64,000 nucleotides of DNA, from NCBI GenBank assembly GCA_027704905.1, contig CM051004.1:9506010-9570009 (forward strand). The letters are read 5' to 3'. Shown here one piece after another: positions 51,444 through 64,000 of the stretch. Made by a program: the position numbers and the translations under genes. Source of the stretch: Muraenolepis orangiensis. Taxonomy: Eukaryota; Chordata; Actinopteri; Gadiformes; Muraenolepididae. Each line of letters opens with the position of its first letter. The first letter of the stretch is position 1. The notes under the pieces were generated by a model, which was given only the letters and a program-made list of their open reading frames with translations, had not been told where the DNA came from and ran no database searches.

Positions 51444-54400
51444 ATGTGGATCCAAGTACGGACAATGGATGGGAAGGACACCCACCGGGTGGACAACCTG
51501 TCCAAGCTCACCAAGGTGGACGAGCTGCGTCTCAAAATCCTGGAGCTCTTCAAGGTGGAGCCGGACAGACAGAGACTGTTCTACCGCGGCAAACAGGTAC
51601 GTTCGTTGGTGGTGGTTTATAGGCTGGAAGAGCTGGAGGTGTGCCGAGTTTTGCACGTGTTTGCAGATAATGGCTGTTACATTACATGCTAGTGATATTC
51701 AACTTCAGTCACACTGCGCAGCCAACTGTGCTGTACAAGGGTATCTGTTTTGACTTCAGGTTTGCAACTCATGCTTAATAATGATTAGATCAGTCAAAAT
51801 GCTGTCCAGGTCGCATTGGTATACTGCTAGTTATAAACTTGAGCATATATACAGTAACTATATTTTTGTTTTAATAAACATTGTGAAAATCATAAATAAA
51901 GAAAAACAATTGTAGGTTGGGACGGAAAGTGTGGGCGGCTTGACATTGGGGAAAAGGTAGACGGGGTGTATTGACAGCTGTGCCGCCCCCCCCCCCCCCC
52001 CCCCCCCATGAAAGCTTTTCAGATAAGCAATGGAAACTTTGTCACTTTGCTGTTATTTGTATTGTTGTGGAATAGTGTTTATAGTAAAGTATTGCATAGT
52101 TTAGTATTGTTGTTGAAATTCATACTACGGGAGGGAATAGGGAGTTGGCATTCCATTGTACTTGTTTGTCCATTGTTGCAAATGACAAATCATTTCTCAA
52201 ATGTATGTACAAACTGAATTTATTGACATTTCAAGAGACAAGATGCATGATATTTATTGGCCGTTTGCAACAAGTACAATGAATGCTTACTCTCATTCCC
52301 TCCCGTAGTATGAATCTCCAAAACAATATCATAAGAAAATACTATACACAATAAAAATGAACACAAAGTACAACAGTGACTGATGGATGATATGTGCATG
52401 TTTTGAATTCACACAGTTCAACCCCTTTAGCAGAGCACAAGCACATTCATACATCCATGGTTATTATTCTATAGCTAATTAAAACAGGGAGCTGAGGCAA
52501 GAGCAACCACAAACCACGGCGCACCTGCCATGATCGCAGTTACTGACTGTGGTGTAGAGAGCTTACTGACTGGGGTGAAGAGATGTGTGGGACTAAATGA
52601 CTAGACGCACACAGACATCCCTACTAGGTTTGTGAGACGCAAGTCTCCAAGCCATGTTTAAGCAATACAATATCTCAAATACCAAACGGTCGTAAACTGT
52701 TGCACCCTCATGGGGGAAGTTTTTCAGTAGATCACTCCATCGTGAATGAGTCTTTGTGTACTGTTTTTGCACAGACCGTCTGTCTGTGGCATAATACTTG
52801 ATGAAGGAACAGTCTGTTGGTTACTACATGCGTGTGTGCTGAGACAAACCCCCACCCCGAAGGACTAACTCAATTCAATTGAATCTACTGTATTGCCATT
52901 TATCCATCTTTTAGTTGCTGCCAGGTCAAGGTTCATCCGTGTAACTGTACTTGCCCTTCTTGACTTACAAATGCAACTCTCCACATTCATTCTAATAGAA
53001 TGAATAGTTAATCTTAACTTATAGTTAAGATGTTGCTATGGTAATTGGAATCTAGCGCTAATCATTTGTTGGAATCCATAACTTGAAATGTATTCAATGT
53101 TTATTTGTACAAGATGCATGGTAGTCCAAATTTGGTAGCCCAGTGGGGGACACATGAGCAGGTAAAAAAAACCATGACTGTCTTTCCAGATGGAAGATGG
53201 CCACACCATCTTCGACTACAGCGTGGGTCTCAATGACATCGTGCAGCTCCTAGTGAGACAGACCACCCCCGCTGCTGAGACGGCAAAGCCAAAAGACGCC
53301 AAGGAACCCAAGGATGCCGAGCTGTCTGACTCGGACTCTGGCTGTGGCTCGGCCCAGAGTGAGTCCGACAAGAGCTCCACCCATGGTGAGGTGGAGGCTC
53401 CGCAGGCTGCAGGGACCTCCACCAGCACCGACACGCAAGAACTCATCGACCCCGGGTTCGGATTGTACAAGGTAATGTGTTCCGGACAGAAAAGTTGTCA
53501 TGGTTTCACGCAACCAGAGAAGTTACTCTGACCTGGTAACGATTGATGATGAGATTTTGATTAGTGTAATGTTGTGATATTTTCCTGGTTTGCAAGGTAT
53601 GAAGTAGGGATGTGCACGGATAATAGACTATTCGGATAACGGTTTGACTCGAAACGTTCCTGATGGGAGAGAATTCTGCATATGCAGAGTTTATTGCAGA
53701 TGCACCATAGTGTGCGAAACATGCGTACCCTCATAACAACCACTTGTGTTGGCGTCCCCAACACCCAGGCAAACTTATAATATTGTAGGAATGAAAACAA
53801 CAAAATATTTGTATTTTGCTGCCAAACCTTAAGTGACAGATGGCACCCGCCGGTGGCAAAAAAACCTCCACCGAAGTATATCTTTTTTTTTTTTTTTAAG
53901 ACGGCGATTGCGTGTTTGCGCAATCACAAATGTTGTTAAATTACTGTCACAATATAGAGTGGCTCCGATACTTGCATTTACTAGGATACTTTGTTCGGTA
54001 GGCTCCTGGTTTGGGTTTTTTTTTTAGTGAGAAGGATGGAATACTCTACTCCCAACCAATGTTTATGCTACAGTTGGTATAATACATTGACCAAGACTTT
54101 AAAAGGACTCTGGTTCATTTACCCCATAATGGCTGTAAGAATTGTAAGCATTCCGTCCAGACCTCTCTAGTTGTGGCTGGGTTCCTCCATCTGTTTGCAT
54201 CCCTGATGTCGGATGACTCCTTTTTTTATTTTTTTTTAATCTATTTTGTAAATATAGCATGCTCCATTCATACTGTATAATTCTCCAACACTCAGTAAAA
54301 TGTGCGTTTTGTATCGTTATTCTACTTATCAAGCAGACATTTTGTGTTTTAGATCAATGAGTTTGTGGATGCCAGGGACCTGAACATGGGGGCATGGTTC

Positions 54401-57400
54401 GAGGCCCAGATACTGAAGGTTACCAAGGGACCAGAGACGACCCCGGAGAAGGAAGAACAGAGCCCACCAACAGACGAGGAGATACGATACCATGTCAAAT
54501 ATGAAGAGTAAGAAGGCTTCTGTATTCTTTAGTTTGTTTGCTAGATGAATTCTATAACTTAATGATGATATTCTTCCTGTGAGGTTTACTGGACATGTTG
54601 TATGACTTTATGATATTCTCCCTGTGATGTCTACTGGACATGTTTTATAACTTAATGATGATATTCTCCATTTGTATTCTTAATTATTTTGTTTGTGGGG
54701 AATAAGACTAGCCCGTTTTAACTGAATTTTAGAAGTTCCATTTCGACAGTTGGGTACCCCTTCAAAAAAATACGATGAACTCCTTGGTGTCAGTTTAGTT
54801 ATCTAATGTGTGACCGTGAGCTGAACACTGACGGTCCCCTTCCATCTCAGTTACCTAGAGAATGGCGTGGTCCAGCTGTTGGCCAAGGACATTCGTCCGC
54901 GCGCCCGCACAGTCTACCAGTGGCACCAGCTGGAGCCCGGCATGGTGGTTATGGTGAACTACAACCCCGACGAGCCGAAGGAGCGAGGGTACTGGTACGA
55001 CGCAGAGATCCAGAAGAAGAAGGAGACGAGGACCGCGCACGAGGTCCACGCCAAAATCCTCCTTGGGTAAGGGATGCTTGGCTTTCTCACTTCAAAAGGA
55101 AGTGGTGGATGTTGGATGGTAGCAAGAGCAATTGATGGCTGGGTGGGTTCTGTTTGGTTATGGCTTGGGACATTCTTGTTTATGTGTTTTTGGGATAATA
55201 ACTGGTCAAAATTGAATGACTTTCTAGACTGGCATGTTCATGTGTGTGAGGCCATTTTGAATGTGATTAACTTGACCTATATGATTGAATTGACTATATG
55301 ACTCTTCAAAAACCTGTCAAAAAATACTAGACAGTCATTCAAAATCTTATGGATATTATATTGATATCTAGTCAATATCACTGTAGACATTGAAACTATG
55401 TATACATAAAGTTGATGTGTATAAATCTCAGACACAAAGTTGAGTCTCACAAATGAGACATGTAACCTGATATTCAACTGAAACATGTCTGAAGATAATG
55501 AAATTCAGTTAATAGTCACATGACACTAAATTGAGTATGTTCTTCATACTCTGATACTTGTGGCAACTTGCACAATGTTGTGATACTCGACTGATACTGA
55601 GTTATATTGGCTAATTGTCACATATCCATAATCACATCCTGATGTTTTAACTGAATAATTAAATGGCCCAATTTCCAAGTTGTGTCTGTTGAACAATGTG
55701 AACAAACAAATTGTAATCCTTTTGTAATCATTTTTCTTTACAGTGATGCTGGCGACTCCCTTAATGATTGTCGGATTATGTTCCTGACGGAGATTTACAA
55801 AATTGAAGAGGCTGGGGCCCTCGACAACTCTGCTCCGGGTTCAGAGAGTCCTCTAAAAAGTATAAATATATATTTTTTTTGGTCTGGAAGATGGTGACGT
55901 CTAACATTTATTATTGTAAAACATTTTTTTTACATATTCTGTCTTGGGCGGCGGGGGTGAAACGTGAGATTGTTTTTTGTAGTGACTGTGCTGACTCACC
56001 TTTTTTCAAAAACTATTTTTTATCCTTCAGGGTCAAATGGTCCGGAGTGCAAACACTGCAAGGATGACCTCAAGAAGAATTGCCGCTGGTGCAACTGTCA
56101 CGTGTGTGGCATCAAGCAGGACCCAGACAAGCAGCTGCTGTGCGACGAGTGTGACATGGCGTTCCACATGTACTGCCTGGACCCCCCGCTCGCCTCCATC
56201 CCCGACGACGAGGACTGGTGAGTCCCTCGGCAGCCTTTAAATATATACAGTAAAACCTACAACACGGGAGGAGGAGTCGATCCAATGTGTCATTGGGTTG
56301 GTTCTGAAACGGTCCTGCTGGAGGCAACTTTGTTTGTGTAGCACATCACTTCAGACCCATGGGGGGGGGGAGGGTTGTGATCTTTTATATTATTGTGTTA
56401 AGTTTATGTATAGTGATATATGTATGTCACGGCCCTGTGTTAGGTATTGTCCCGGTTGCCGTAATGATGCGAGCGAAGTAGTGATGGCCGGTGAGAACCT
56501 CAAGGAGAGCAAGAAGAAGTCCAAAATGGCGTCTGCCAGCTCCTCCAGCCAAAGAGATTGGGGAAAAGTAAGTTTTCTCCGACATTTGACACTGAAGGTT
56601 TATACACGATTGCCCTACCGTGACGTCTGATTCTTAGGAATCAAACAAACTTGATTGTTTCTCTTTTTACTTTCAGGGTATGGCCTGTGTGGGTCGCACC
56701 AAACAGTGCACCATCGTGCCCTCCAACCACCATGGCCCCGTGCCCGGCGTCCCTGTTGGGTCCCAGTGGAAGTTCAGGGTGCAGGTCAGTCCACTCCGCC
56801 CCTTAGCAAGTGGCAGCCATCAAGGCTGACCGGGGGGGAAGTGATTCTTTTTTTTTTTTTTTTTTCACTTCCTTTAATGCATACCATCTTGTTTTACTTA
56901 AATTGACTTTTCAATGCTAGAAAAGGTAGCATGGTTTATTTTAATTTGTGTTCAAACTTTTCAGAGTAACCTCAAAATCACAATCAGTCTATAGCAGGGG
57001 TTTTTTTTTTTGTCTGTTTTGTTAAAGTTCCCGTTTGTTCTAAAGTGTCCTGTGTATTTCCCCCCGTGTGTCCAGGTGAGCGAGTCCGGTGCCCACCGGC
57101 CCCACGTGGCTGGTATCCATGGCAGAAGCAACGACGGAGCCTACTCCCTGGTCCTAGCGGGAGGCTACGAGGATGACGTGGTAAGCTAAGACAGCATGGT
57201 TATACCTCAATATTACTAATGGTCCCAAGATGTGAATGAGGCCTTTTTTATCTGAAGCCTCTTGAGTACGGTGAGCGGTGCATGTGTGGAAGCTCAGTGG
57301 GAATTGGTAGTGTTCTCCTCCAGTTTAGCGAGATGAGAGGATATTGGAGGTGTTTTTTTTAATTTTTTTTTTTTTTTTAATGAGTTGACCAGCCTACCCA

Positions 57401-60400
57401 CTGGACTGTACCAACTGGTAGGCTTATCTATACATCATGGACACTCCCACTTGTAAAGTCACTTGGAGTGTAGTCTCATGGCAATTTTGTAACTGCTTGT
57501 AATGGCTAATCACACTCGCACCTGGTAGTAAAGTGTTAGTCTTAGAGTAGTAGTGTTATGTTGCTATAATGATGCTTATAATTCAGAATGCAGAAGGGAA
57601 TGGAGTGTAAGCATTCCATTGTACTTGTAAAAATTTTATTTTTGATTTCAATATTTTGTGATTGTTTATGGCTTGCTTGGCCAATACCCATTTTACCCTT
57701 AATTGAGACAGTTGTGATGAAATTGTCTGTCAAGAGTTTCCCAATAGAGGATATATTGGAATTGGCAAGATTGAATAGTTTAGCAGGATCACATTCAGGC
57801 GACAATCCATCTTGCTAGCCTATGAATGAATCCGCTTGTAGTAGGTCGGACCAATCTGCGTCCTTTTAGAAACTACTGGCAGCTACGGGCGTGGTGATGG
57901 ACAGATGGTTCGTCCAATCATCTGCCAAGTCGTTTTTGAAAGTGCCAGCCCCTTTCCAAACCGTTTCAACAGACCACTTTGCAGATGGTTCTGTAAAACG
58001 AACCATCTGGTGTGTCTGGCTGAGAACAGCGTAGCAACTAGTCTATAAGCTGATGTGAACCTGTTCTGGACCCTTATGAACCCTTTTTAAGCTTACTTGA
58101 AAGGGGTTTATAAACAAGATGCCCCCCCATCTGGTCCTTGGTGTTTGTTTCGTCAGTCTCTTTCGATACGTATTGTTTTAGATTGGTAACGGCTAATTGT
58201 CATCATTAACTTCGGGGTTACTGGTGTTTTGATAACCCATACTGAGACTAGCCCCAGTGCAAAGCTAGTAGGGATACTAAGAGGAACCTGGTTCTGATGT
58301 TCTCCTTCCTGGTTTTAGGATGATGGAAATGAGTTCACTTACACTGGATCAGGAGGACGGGATCTGTCTGGCAACAAGAGGACCGCCGAACAGTCATGTG
58401 ATCAGAAACTCACCAACATGAACAGGTGTGTATGGTTACCTTTTGCTATAGCCGCCTGGGTTTCTAAAGCCTGGGTTGCGATTGCCGCTAGCCTGGGTTG
58501 CGATTGTTTCTTCCTCCCTCATACCGGCTCCTTTTTATTGGTCCAGTTTTACTGCCAGGTATATTAAAATCAACTGCCCAATGCATACATTTGTCTGTTG
58601 GTTGTACTTTGTGCTTGGCTTATATATATATTTTTTTGTACCGTTACCAGGGCGCTGGCGCTGAACTGCAACACACCTGTGAACGATAAGGATGGGGGGG
58701 AGGCCAAGAACTGGAAGGCTGGCAAGTCTGTCCGGGTGATCCGCAGCTCCAAGGGTCGTAAACACAGCAAATACAGCCCAGAAGACGGCAACCGATACGA
58801 CGGCATCTACAAGGTAAGGGCTGGGGAAAGCCTCAACAGGGGGGACACTGTCCACATGAGGTGTTGTTCTGATTGGGTTCTGGGTCTTCTGACCACTTAA
58901 GTTTTTAATTATTAAATAAAGTCATATGGTCATATTATATCAATTGGATTTTAGAAAAATTCAATATATTGGATTGTCTTCAAAAGAGTGATGTGTTGCT
59001 GCCTAACTTGTTGATAAAAGGGATGTAATGCTAATTTTTGAGCTATGTTTGAAGCTCAGTAGTGTGAGCGTTTGCTCCTTTTAACTAAGTGTTTCTTTAA
59101 TCACAAAGCATTTCATAACCTGTTAAGATGTGTTCTTTTAAATGGGACAGCTGCATCATTGGGGTTCATTTAAATTCATGACTCTTAGGTGGTGAAATAC
59201 TGGCCTGAGAAGGGGAAGTCTGGTTTCCTGGTGTGGAGGTACCTCCTGAAGAGGGACGACGACGAGCCAGGACCCTGGACCAGAGACGGCAAGGAACGTA
59301 TCAAGAAGCTGGGGCTCACCATGCAGGTGAAGACACATGATGGGGAAAATGCTACCGTTTAGAAATCCATTGAGACGGACATGGGTAGGACATCCCTGAT
59401 GGAACATGGGGGTCCCAAAAGGCTGTCAAGTCTTGATAATACAGTAGGCAATAGACCTGACCAATACTATACCTTATTTAGAACTAGGGATGCCAGAAAT
59501 ACCCCAAAAGTGTGTTGCAAGAATGAAACTACATTTTTCTTATTGACTTAGAAGAGGTGATCGCTCTGTTTGCATCCAACCACCGCCTGCCACCTAGATG
59601 AACTACAAATTGGTCCCTTCTGCCAAGGCTTCAAAAACAATTTGCATTGACTATACATGAACCGATTCCATATCAATGGATGGCTATCAATATGATTGGT
59701 TCCTTAAAGTCAACAGCTGTCTTAAGGACATAATGCAAAATACATACAAACATAATTTGTATGTATTTTTAATCTAATTTGCAAGTCTGCACATGGGTTA
59801 AATGACGGTTTGTATGTGCCCTCCACCAGTATCCAGAAGGGTATCTTGAGACCCAGGCTGCCAAGGAGAAGGAAAAGGAGAACAAGAGTGAGCCAGAAGA
59901 GGAGACGCCCGCCAAGGGCAAGAGGAAGAGGAAATCTCAGGGTACAGGTGAGTTCAGGGAAATGAGGACCACGATTAACTTAATAGGGGCTATAGGATAT
60001 AATCTTATGGGAATATGAATTCATTAAGTATATGGAAATATTGGGTATTTTAACCAACTTTAAGAGTTTACATTCTAAACCAAAGAATGTAAAATATTTG
60101 AATTGCTGAATATTGGTAAAACTATGTATAGAATTTTACCCTTTTGCTATTTTAGATCAGTTTATTTAGTTTAGCGTTTAAATAATTGTTTTATTTATAT
60201 ATTTAAATTGCGGTTACGTGTGTAAGAAGTGAGGATTGCTACACAATTTAGTTGGAGGATAAAGGCATTTTGATTCCGAGTCTCCAAATGTTTGTTAAGA
60301 GTCCCATAATCTTGGCTCAAGCAGTCCTGTGAAATAGCAGAACTTCTGATCACGCAGTCCTACCATGTTGTAGCATAACTTCTGATATAATTTTCCTTTT

Positions 60401-61579
60401 ATTTTATTGGATGTAAAAATGTTGCTCATTTGTGTTAAACTAGCCAGGATTTTAAGATAAGTAACATATCCTTAATGTTTGTTTGGTAGACTCGGCCAAG
60501 TCCTCCCCAGCCAAGGGAACCCCCAAGAAGAGTAAGGTGGAGGTTTACAAGCTGACTGGGGAGCAGAAATCCCTGATTAAAGAGGACGAGGCCAACAAGA
60601 AGATCTGGGTCGAGGCCAAGCAGTCTCTGGCGCTGGGACCGGTAAGAATTCATTACTTTACCATCATCCACTGGGCCTTTTATGACTTGGCATAATTGAT
60701 ATTAACAGGCATTCAGTATCTGTATTCGGTATAACATTGTAGCCATTTTCAGCTAATTAAATATTTTTGCCGCTGAAAATGTAAGTTTCAACTTGTTTCC
60801 AAAACGTTTAATATTGGGACGTTTATGATGATGATCAACTTTGATATATGGCAAAATGCATGTCTAACAACAATGTGGTATACATGTACTTTTTATTCTG
60901 CAGAAGTTCCTGAACAAGGTGGAGGAAATGTTCCTGTGCATCTGCTGTCAGGAGGTGGTCTACAAGCCTGTCACCACCGAGTGCCAACACAACGTCTGCA
61001 AGGTAGAGTCTGATGCTACCTTGCTTACAGTCGCTTATCATAGGATCTGCTGCCATGCCTAACTGTTGGCATGCAGGACACTGTAGGACTGAAAGTGTAT
61101 TCCATGTTTAAATTTGAATGAGGACCAGGTGATGTATAATATGAGCGGATAGGGTTAATTAGGGATTATGTTGATGCTGGTCAATAATAAGATTCATTAA
61201 CTTGTATTTTGAGTTTTTTTTAATCTTTTTCAATACCTCCGCCATCGAAGATGTTTGTTTTCTCCCTAGTTTATCTGTTTGTCTGTTGGCAAGAAAACAA
61301 CAAAACTTTGGTTAGATTACTTATTTGCCAAAACTTTATTTGATTGATTTTGGTGTGAATATGGATCCAAGGGACTATTTGGTGTGGAGGTTCCTGTAGC
61401 AGCGGTGAAATATGTATTTATTTTTCTTCTAGGAATGTCTTCAGAGGTCTTTCAGGGCCGACGTGCATACCTGCCCAGCCTGCAGACACGACCTGGGCAA
61501 AAACTATGCCATGAACATCAACAATCCACTGCAGGTCATCTTGCATCAGTTCTTCCCTGGGTACAGCAGCGGTAGATGA
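51444..61579 (+). CDS. uhrf1: E3 ubiquitin ligase UHRF1
   Basis: Nuclear protein that reads hemimethylated CpG and histone H3, and recruits DNMT1 to copy DNA methylation. Coding exons: 51444-51596, 53190-53471, 54353-54507, 54851-55066, 55744-55859, 56031-56217, 56444-56567, 56677-56784, 57076-57180, 58319-58425, 58651-58813, 59189-59326, 59830-59947, 60490-60641, 60904-61002 and 61433-61579. Phases fit, giving 789 residues (human 793). In order: a ubiquitin-like domain from MWIQVRTMDGKDTHRV; a tandem Tudor domain (GAWFEAQILKV, RYHVKYEDYLENGVVQ); a PHD finger (CGIKQDPDKQLLCDECDMAF); an SRA domain (GRTKQCTIVPSNHHGPVPG, GRDLSGNKRTAEQS with the NKR finger that invades the DNA); and a C-terminal RING (CICCQEVVYKPVTTECQHNV). 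It ends GYSSGR. Confidence 0.99.
51985..52007 (+). repeat. Poly-C run in uhrf1 intron
   Basis: About 22 consecutive cytosines in the intron after the first coding exon. Confidence 0.85.
52090..52395. repeat. Imperfect inverted pair of dispersed repeats in uhrf1 intron
   Basis: Left TTCATACTACGGGAGGGAAT at about 52119 and right ATTCCCTCCCGTAGTATGAA at about 52293 are exact complements. Both belong to the GAATGCTTACTCCC family. Either two copies face each other or this is one fold-back element. Confidence 0.7.
57385..57525 (+). repeat. Repeat shared with slc5a5 intron 2
   Basis: CCCACTGGACTGTACCAACT, GGTAGGCTTATCTATACATC and CTGCTTGTAATGGCTAATCA match 20500-20640 (CAGTGGACTGTTCCAACAG, GTAGGCTTATCTATCCATCA). 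Both copies are intronic. It is an unnamed dispersed family. Confidence 0.7.
60325..60395 (-). repeat. Copies of the 36-bp jak3-intron repeat in uhrf1 intron 13
   Basis: Two units such as AGCAGTCCTGTGAAATAGCA followed by GAACTTCTGAT, the reverse complement of the 46-180 array. Confidence 0.7.
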
Positions 61580-62799
61580 TTTCAGTGCCAGGAAGGACGC
61601 GTAATGAACTGAAAAAGGGGGAGACTTTCAGTAGAGGCAACAAAGAATCATTTTTTTTTCTCTTAATATATATTTTTTACAATGAAACTAAGTCATTTGG
61701 GTGGATTTTATTGCCATCTCCAGTTAATTCCTTTGTTTCCAGGTTGTTGTTGTTTGGGCCGTTTTGTTGTCAGATGTGAAACGTTTTTACATGTAATCCT
61801 AGTCCATTACATTTTTTTTTTTTTTAAACCTCACATTCTTGGCATTATTTCTCATTAACAATAATAACAAAAACACCTCGTAACGTTTGCCATATTGTAA
61901 CTAATGGTTGCAGTACAACAAAGTTCCTCTACGTGGAAACCACACTCCATCAGAAAGCCTCTAGCATGTCCAGGCGGTTGGCAAACTTGACTTTCTAGCC
62001 TAGGTGGATTTTTGTACAGTTTTTATTTTTTTGTATATGGAGCTCACTTAACGTTAACCCTGTTGGCCGTTCTGCTTTGATGCAAATTGAGACCTGATCG
62101 TTGCAGTTTATTTTTAATTTTTGTTGTTCCTCTGCGCATAAGGCCAGGTGTTGTGGAATTTCTCCCTCACCTGTATTTATTCTGCCATGCCTCGTCATAT
62201 TTTCCTTTTTACGTTGCGCATATGTTAAGGGTTGCAACTCTGAAGTCCAATTGATGGGTCTAATCAAGATGTGGTGTGAATCATATTGCTAGCTTCTAGA
62301 ACTGCTGATGTGGGCAGCCTTGAAACGTTCCCGACCAATTGTTATTTGAACTTTAATTGCAGCATAACCTTTTTTTGTTTTACCCACATGTTCGATAGGA
62401 TTAACCCAAATGTATTTTAAAACACTGTCCAAATGTCATTTAAACGTGTTTTGTCTGAAAATTTCCATCAAACATAATCTGATTCAATTATATTCCTATA
62501 ATCCATTTATTGGTTCTTCGCAAAATGTTTCTACCTTGTTTTAGAATTTTATAGCATTTTGAAGAAAAATTTGCATGCATTTGATAGCTTATTCTTTTTG
62601 TTCTGTTGAGTCTACCACTCTAGATAATGTTATCCCACTGTGTAACTGTCCTGTCATGCCTTTGCCTTAACTGACTGCTGGGTAAACAAAGGGCTGGAGT
62701 CTGACCAAGTTCACAGCCGCAGAAGGCTTAACCAAGAGGGCAATGTAGACCGCCCTCTCGCCTAGCGCTGTGGAATGTGTTCCTGTCCAGTATAATAAA
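61580..62799 (+). other. uhrf1: uhrf1 3' UTR and poly(A) signal
   Basis: The first good AATAAA is at 62794-62799, 1.2 kb after the stop; further ones lie near 62991 and 63541, so longer forms are possible. The stretch is T-rich with no other gene. Confidence 0.55.
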
Positions 62800-64000
62800 G
62801 TCAAATGTATTTGAATATATGCGCTGACTTTCTTTCTATGTAATACTGAATTTATATTGTCCGTTGGAGGGGGAAATTTTGTTCTGGTTTTTGGGTCCCT
62901 GGTGGATTTAACTTTTTTTCTTTTTTGTTGATGCCTAACCCAATTTGATGAAGCACAAAGTCACGGGAGCCACGATGCAATGGCTTATGCAATAAATTGT
63001 AAATAACCAGCAATGCTGCATGTTGCTGTTTAAGTTCATACCTTCACTTTTTGTATTTGGAACAGTCCAGAATCCGTTAAGTGAAGTTTTTTTGTTTTTG
63101 TTGCAGTTTTGTGAAACCTACATTTTAAACTTGATGAATAACAAAGGAACGCAACTGCCAGCTTCTTCTTATGGCTCAGCCGTAAAGGTACCGCTCAGGT
63201 ACATTTATTACATATACATGCAATGTATTGCTTTAAACAGCAGTGTGTTAGCAAACCCATGTTGGTCCTAACGGTTGTTTCTCATTTTTAATGTCGGAAT
63301 TTGTCGGGTTAAGTATAGTGCACTTTGGGGACCCATGAGCTGAGACTTAAGGCCAGAGGCTGCAGATATTGGTCATACCTCAAATATTTACAAAGATTTG
63401 CATTGACTGGAAACTGTATATTTTTCTTAAATTGTATATTTTTAGTCCCACTTTTAGTTTTGATATGTAGGTTTAGAGACGCTTTCTATTTGCACTTGTT
63501 TGGTGCAAAAAAAATGTAAACATGTTTAAGTCTTTTATACAATAAAAACGTACAAAAATGTTCCGTGTTAACATTTGTTTTTCCAATCAGCTCATTTACA
63601 TTTTGTATATTTAATATAATCTGATTCTGAATGTTTTATTTGACATGTATAAGGTACTACGTACAGTGAAATGTTACCAACTCCAAATATGTGCTAATTA
63701 TATGGGATAGGAATATACAAGTTACAACATGTATTGTCATTGCACAAGTACAGTACAGCGAAAATAATTGAGCATCTAACCAGAGTGCAAATGTTGCAGT
63801 AAAGTGCACATCACATTAGTCATTTAGCAGACGCTTTTATCCAAATCGACTTACAATAGTGTTTCAACAAAGGAAGGTAAGAGAACATCGTCACCAGAAG
63901 TCAAAAGTGCACTTAAGTCTCCAATAACTGAACCAGTGCTCGGGTAGTAAGTACAATAATTCAGGCAAAAGTGTAAGTTGTACAATAAGTTGGCCAACAA
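62800..64000. other. Downstream of uhrf1: long 3' UTR or intergenic, with repeats
   Basis: 63726-63810 copies the repeat at 16885-16970 (GAGCATCTAACCAGAGTGCA, then AATGTTGCAGTAAAGT). 63812-63860 holds the CAGACGCTTTTATCCAAA repeat. No coding frame was recognised. Confidence 0.5.

Noticed and set aside
53600..53660. MITE end (GGGATGTGCACGGATA) in uhrf1 intron
   Set aside because: No matching second end or target duplication was seen nearby.

Overview
This is vertebrate, almost certainly teleost, genomic DNA. The genes are split by GT-AG introns, the proteins match vertebrate families along their whole length, and the intergenic DNA carries fish-type mobile DNA: hAT elements, a chromodomain Ty3/gypsy element, an L2-like LINE and tRNA-derived SINEs. 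It is very rich in long (GT)n/(CA)n tracts and minisatellites. That density recalls codfishes, but the species cannot be fixed from sequence alone.

Layout. At 0.3-3.4 kb, minus strand, are the first six coding exons of a Janus kinase, best read as jak3 (FERM region; the gene runs off the left edge). From 3.4 to 19 kb is a transposon-filled interval: an inverted-repeat element with a short ORF (4.9-5.7 kb), a hAT with a perfect 8-bp target duplication (5.7-7.0 kb), a long hairpin (7.1-7.3 kb), a second hAT relic (7.5-8.2 kb), a Ty3/gypsy element lacking its 5' part and joined to a broken LINE (9.8-14.3 kb), and a third hAT with a solo LTR nested inside it (14.9-16.3 kb). From 19.2 to 29.4 kb, plus strand, is slc5a5 (sodium/iodide symporter, 15 coding exons). 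At 30.4-31.0 kb, minus strand, is an unrecognised acidic protein gene. At 33.1-36.2 kb, plus, is ccdc124 (4 coding exons). At 39.9-47.7 kb, plus, is kcnn1 (SK-type calcium-activated potassium channel, 10 coding exons). At 49-62.8 kb, plus, is uhrf1 (16 coding exons after a non-coding first exon).

The order and strands jak3(-), slc5a5(+), ccdc124(+), kcnn1(+) match human 19p13.11 from memory, except that RPL18A is not seen between jak3 and slc5a5. This supports the paralogue calls. The five named genes do unrelated jobs (cytokine signalling, iodide uptake, ribosome-associated factor, potassium channel, maintenance of DNA methylation), so this is a synteny block and not a functional cluster.

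The most unusual signals are regulatory or splicing-related. A seven-copy 34-bp array, each copy with a CCAAT box and an E-box (one copy degenerate), lies between the acidic-protein gene and ccdc124. About sixteen tandem copies of the 3' splice site of the last kcnn1 exon stand just before the real one. Three exons have their acceptors directly against long (GT)n tracts. Decayed copies of slc5a5 exons lie in its own introns. kcnn1 has one GC-AG intron.
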